The notes beneath the pieces were generated by a model. The model was not told where the DNA came from. It did not search any database and saw nothing but the letters and a program-made list of their open reading frames with translations. Positions 2,832 to 5,433 of a DNA stretch of 5,433 bases are shown here, piece by piece. Made by a program: the position numbers and the translations under genes. The first letter of the stretch is position 1. Each line of letters starts with the position of its first letter. Source of the stretch: JAAUSY01 sp964526735 (GTDB taxonomy: Bacteria > Chloroflexota > Chloroflexia > Chloroflexales > Chloroflexaceae). The DNA lies in NCBI GenBank assembly GCA_964526735.1, contig CAZGLO010000135.1:1-5433 (forward strand). Reading direction: 5' to 3'.

Positions 2832-5433
2832 ATGTACTCAAGGAAGAAAACAATGAGAGTGAACACAACTCGACGGCGAATGTCTATGTTATCGGTTATC
2901 TTGCTGATGATGGTTCTCGTGCTACCACAGCAGGCTCCCCGAGGCATCCAGGCCGCGACCAACCAGGACACCGAGTTCTGGCTTGCCTTCCCGCAAAATT
3001 ACGATACACGCAGCATCACAACCTTATTCATTACCGGCGATACCGCAACCAGCGGCACGGTCGAAGTGCCGGGACTCGCCACACCATTTAGCGAAGACTT
3101 CACTGTGACACCTGGTACAATGACTTCGGTAATTGTGCCAGGTGAGGCCGAAGTCTTTGGCACCGGTACCTTTGACCAGGGTATCCATGTGACCGCCGAT
3201 GACCCCATCACTGTCTACGGGTTGAGCCGGATAACAGCCAGCACCGATGCCTACCTGGGGCTACCTGTTAGCAGTCTGGGTACCGAGTATATCGTGATGA
3301 GTTATACTCGCTCTCATGGTCCATCAGAGGCCACGGTCGTTGCCACAACAGATGGCACAACCGTGACGGTCACACCTCCCGGCAGGTCACCTTTCGATGT
3401 CTCGCTCAATGAAGGCCAGATTTACCAACATGCGGGCGGTTCTGGAGACCTGACCGGGACGATTATTACGTCGGATCAACCCGTGGCAGTGTTTGGTGGT
3501 AATGCATGCACCAACATACCCGCTGGTTTTTTGGCTTGTGACCATATCGTCGAACAGATGCCCCCCACGAGTGCCTGGGGCAAAAACTTTGTCAGCCTGC
3601 CGCTTGCAACTCGCAAGAAAGGAGATACCTTCCGCTTCCTTGGTTCGACCGACAATACCGAGGTCAGCATCAATGGCACTGTCGTAGCCACGCTGGATCG
3701 CGGAGAATTTCACGAGCAGATTGTAGATGGTGCCGCCGAAATCACCGCCACCGAGCCAATCCTGGTGGCCCAATATTCAAACAGTAGCACGTATGATGGT
3801 GTCACATCCGACCCCTTCATGATGCTGATACCGCCCTACGAGCAGTTCCTGGCTGGATATACGGTTGGTACCCCCTCTGAAGGTTTCAGCGGGCACTACA
3901 TCAACGTCGTCGCCCCGACGGCGGCCGTTGGCAACATCATCCTGGATGGCACGGCTATTCCGTCGGGTGACTTCAGTGCCATCGGCTCGACTGACTTCTC
4001 CGGCGCTCAGGTCAAGGTCAGTGCTGGTACCCACAACCTGTCAGGGCCGTTGCCCTTTGGCGTCTTCTCCTATGGCTTTGGCAGTTATGATTCCTACGGC
4101 TATCCGGGTGGTCTGAGCACATCCCCCGTCGCCACCGTCTCATCACTGACCGTATCACCCGCAAACACCAATGCCGAAGTCAACACCGAGGTCTGCCCGA
4201 TAGCCACCGTCACCGATGCAGACGGCAACCCGCTGGAAGGCATCCGCGTGGACTTTGGTGTCACGGGAGCAAATACTGCCGCGGGGTTTGGGACGACCAA
4301 TGCAGATGGCGAAGCCCAACTCTGCTACACCGGCACGAATGCAGGTACGGACACCCTGACCGCCAACGTTGGCGACATCGAAGATACCGCCACCATCGTC
4401 TATTCGTCCGACAGTGACCCCACCGTGACCCCAATACCGGTTGACCCGCCCGTGCCGGAGAATCACCCATACTCCTTCATTTGCGAGAATTACCAAGTTG
4501 GTGTTATCGGGGAAGGGATGGAGCAACCAGAAGGTGCTATCACCATTCCTGAATCCGCATGGTCGTTCATCCAAGTGGGTGGTTCTGGGTATGATGTCCC
4601 GCTCCCCGAAGCGATGAATGTGACCTTTGGTGATGGTTCTTCGACGACCGTGGACGAGCCAACGTACCACTTGGATGAGCAGCCACAGGTTGAACCCGAG
4701 TGGATGATGGGCTATGTCTTCGAGGCTCCTGCCCAACCGGGAGAAGCGACTGTCCGCCTCGAAGGCGACGAGGATATCGCGACCGACTCATTGGTGATCT
4801 ACTACGCCCACTCGACAGAGGCGCGGCATAGCGGTACATTCACCACGACGCTGCAATATGCGTGGGGCGGTGAATTTGAGCCTGAAGCACCACGACGACG
4901 CTATTTCGTTGGGCCTGCTCAATTGGACTTGATGCTGCCAGAGCCGTTGCCAAACGCAATGGATGTGCACGTCGAAGTGGCCGTGATGGAGAAGGATCCC
5001 ACGACTGACCGCGACCGCCGCATTGCTATCCTGACCGCAGAAGCAGGTGGCGTCACCGCAGAGCAGCGAATCACCGACCCATCCGAGCCGCAAGTCAACA
5101 TCGAGCAGTTGGTGTTGGAGGATGTTCCTGCGGGTACGCAACGAGTGCACATTGAGCTGTCCTCACCGCGCAACCTGGAATCTCAATGGAACACGGACGA
5201 TGCGGGAGACTCGGTCTTCCTCTTGGGTGCAGGTGCGTGGCACGAGTGTTATGTGCCAGCCACTCCTGAGCCTACTCCTGCCGATGACGAGGCGGATGAG
5301 GCCGATGAGGACGAGACGCCCACTGCCGAAGCCACTCCTGAGCCTACTCCTGCCGATGACGAGGCGGATGAGGCCGATGAGGCGGATGAGGCCGATGAGG
5401 ACGAGACGCCCACTGCCGAAGCCACTCCTGAGC
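2832..5433 (+). CDS. Large secreted surface protein: IgGFc-binding-type domain, bacterial Ig-like domain, acidic Pro repeats (3' end outside window)
   Basis: The frame is open for 867 codons and runs off the window. The basic N-terminus and hydrophobic stretch SMLSVILLMMVLVLP (18-32) form a signal peptide, probably cleaved near residue 41. Residues about 46-430 match the IgGFc-binding N-terminal-type domain: TEFWLAFPQNY (47-57), the NACTNIPAGFLACDHIVEQ segment (224-242, Cys226 and Cys236), TSAWGKNFVSLPLATRKKGD (246-265), ILVAQYSNSSTYD (310-322), DPFMMLIPPYEQFL (327-340) and GHYINVVAP (354-362). Residues 435-525 are an invasin/Big_1-like Ig fold (VTDADGNPLEGIRVDF, TTNADGEAQLCY) with Cys455 and Cys498 as a possible disulfide. 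After a Pro-rich linker (526-543), residues 546-808 form an unrecognised beta-rich-looking domain bounded by Cys551 and Cys806, followed by ATPEPTP/DEADE repeats. It likely acts outside the cell in adhesion or surface-layer structure; IgG binding should not be assumed. An alternative in-frame ATG at 2853 has the better AAGGAAG ribosome-binding site. Confidence 0.87.
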   Translation, partial: MYSRKKTMRVNTTRRRMSMLSVILLMMVLVLPQQAPRGIQAATNQDTEFWLAFPQNYDTRSITTLFITGDTATSGTVEVPGLATPFSEDFTVTPGTMTSVIVPGEAEVFGTGTFDQGIHVTADDPITVYGLSRITASTDAYLGLPVSSLGTEYIVMSYTRSHGPSEATVVATTDGTTVTVTPPGRSPFDVSLNEGQIYQHAGGSGDLTGTIITSDQPVAVFGGNACTNIPAGFLACDHIVEQMPPTSAWGKNFVSLPLATRKKGDTFRFLGSTDNTEVSINGTVVATLDRGEFHEQIVDGAAEITATEPILVAQYSNSSTYDGVTSDPFMMLIPPYEQFLAGYTVGTPSEGFSGHYINVVAPTAAVGNIILDGTAIPSGDFSAIGSTDFSGAQVKVSAGTHNLSGPLPFGVFSYGFGSYDSYGYPGGLSTSPVATVSSLTVSPANTNAEVNTEVCPIATVTDADGNPLEGIRVDFGVTGANTAAGFGTTNADGEAQLCYTGTNAGTDTLTANVGDIEDTATIVYSSDSDPTVTPIPVDPPVPENHPYSFICENYQVGVIGEGMEQPEGAITIPESAWSFIQVGGSGYDVPLPEAMNVTFGDGSSTTVDEPTYHLDEQPQVEPEWMMGYVFEAPAQPGEATVRLEGDEDIATDSLVIYYAHSTEARHSGTFTTTLQYAWGGEFEPEAPRRRYFVGPAQLDLMLPEPLPNAMDVHVEVAVMEKDPTTDRDRRIAILTAEAGGVTAEQRITDPSEPQVNIEQLVLEDVPAGTQRVHIELSSPRNLESQWNTDDAGDSVFLLGAGAWHECYVPATPEPTPADDEADEADEDETPTAEATPEPTPADDEADEADEADEADEDETPTAEATPE
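5259..5433 (+). repeat. Acidic/proline tandem repeats with nested 18-bp duplication
   Basis: Unit 1 (5259-5330, 72 bp) encodes ATPEPTPADDEADEADED followed by ETPTAE, 24 residues. Unit 2 (5331-5420, 90 bp) is the same plus one extra in-frame copy of the 18-mer GAGGCGGATGAGGCCGAT (copies at 5361-5378 and 5379-5396; the single copy in unit 1 is at 5289-5306). Unit 3 begins at 5421 and is cut by the window edge. The copies are otherwise identical at the base level, suggesting recent duplication. The encoded region is strongly acidic and probably an extended stalk or spacer; a downstream anchor, if any, is not visible. Confidence 0.93.

Noticed and set aside
2999..5173. Minus-strand ORFs of 66-193 codons opposite the surface-protein gene
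   Set aside because: The plus strand is continuously open with recognisable domains; the antisense translations are low in family-like features.

Overview
The window looks like part of a chromosome from a free-living bacterium, most likely a member of the Chloroflexota (Anaerolineae or Ardenticatenia-like). This is an inference from style: secreted proteins with long Pro/Thr/Ser linkers, a repeated ATPEPTP acidic tail, an IgGFc-binding-type surface protein, and moderately high GC coding DNA around an AT-rich intergenic region. No 16S rRNA or other taxonomic marker is present, so the assignment is tentative.

Layout: (1) Bases 1-40 form two mutually exclusive GC-rich hairpins of a kind often seen at IS200/IS605-type element ends. 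(2) Bases 105-1526, minus strand, encode a secreted clan GH-A glycoside hydrolase with signal peptide, a roughly 108-residue Pro/Ser/Thr linker and a TIM-barrel catalytic domain whose two catalytic glutamates are visible. (3) Bases 1597-2076, minus strand, encode SmpB, the tmRNA-binding protein of trans-translation; the hydrolase lies 70 nt downstream on the same strand. (4) Bases 2077-2831 carry no conventional gene. They hold the smpB promoter (2191-2219), a terminator-like hairpin with a U-run pointing toward smpB (2241-2275), a near-consensus rightward promoter (2277-2305), an AT-rich segment with palindromes, and then a higher-GC segment with two small ORFs (37 and 50 codons) and several inverted repeats. 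(5) From 2832 to the window end, plus strand, runs the 5' part of a large secreted surface protein: signal peptide, IgGFc-binding N-terminal-type domain, one bacterial Ig-like domain, an unrecognised domain, then an acidic/proline tandem repeat region still open at the edge.

How the parts fit: smpB is housekeeping and is transcribed divergently from the surface-protein gene, with the terminator-like hairpin between the two promoters. The hydrolase and the large protein are both exported and Pro/Thr-linkered, which fits a lifestyle that uses extracellular polysaccharide and surface adhesion, but nothing in the sequence ties them into one system. The most interesting part is the roughly 520-nt leader of the surface-protein gene. 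A 50-codon ORF ends 5 nt before the ATG at 2832, and its stop codon sits inside a hairpin arm that also covers the Shine-Dalgarno region. That geometry would suit translational coupling or leader-controlled expression. No complete mobile element, CRISPR array, tRNA or rRNA was found.
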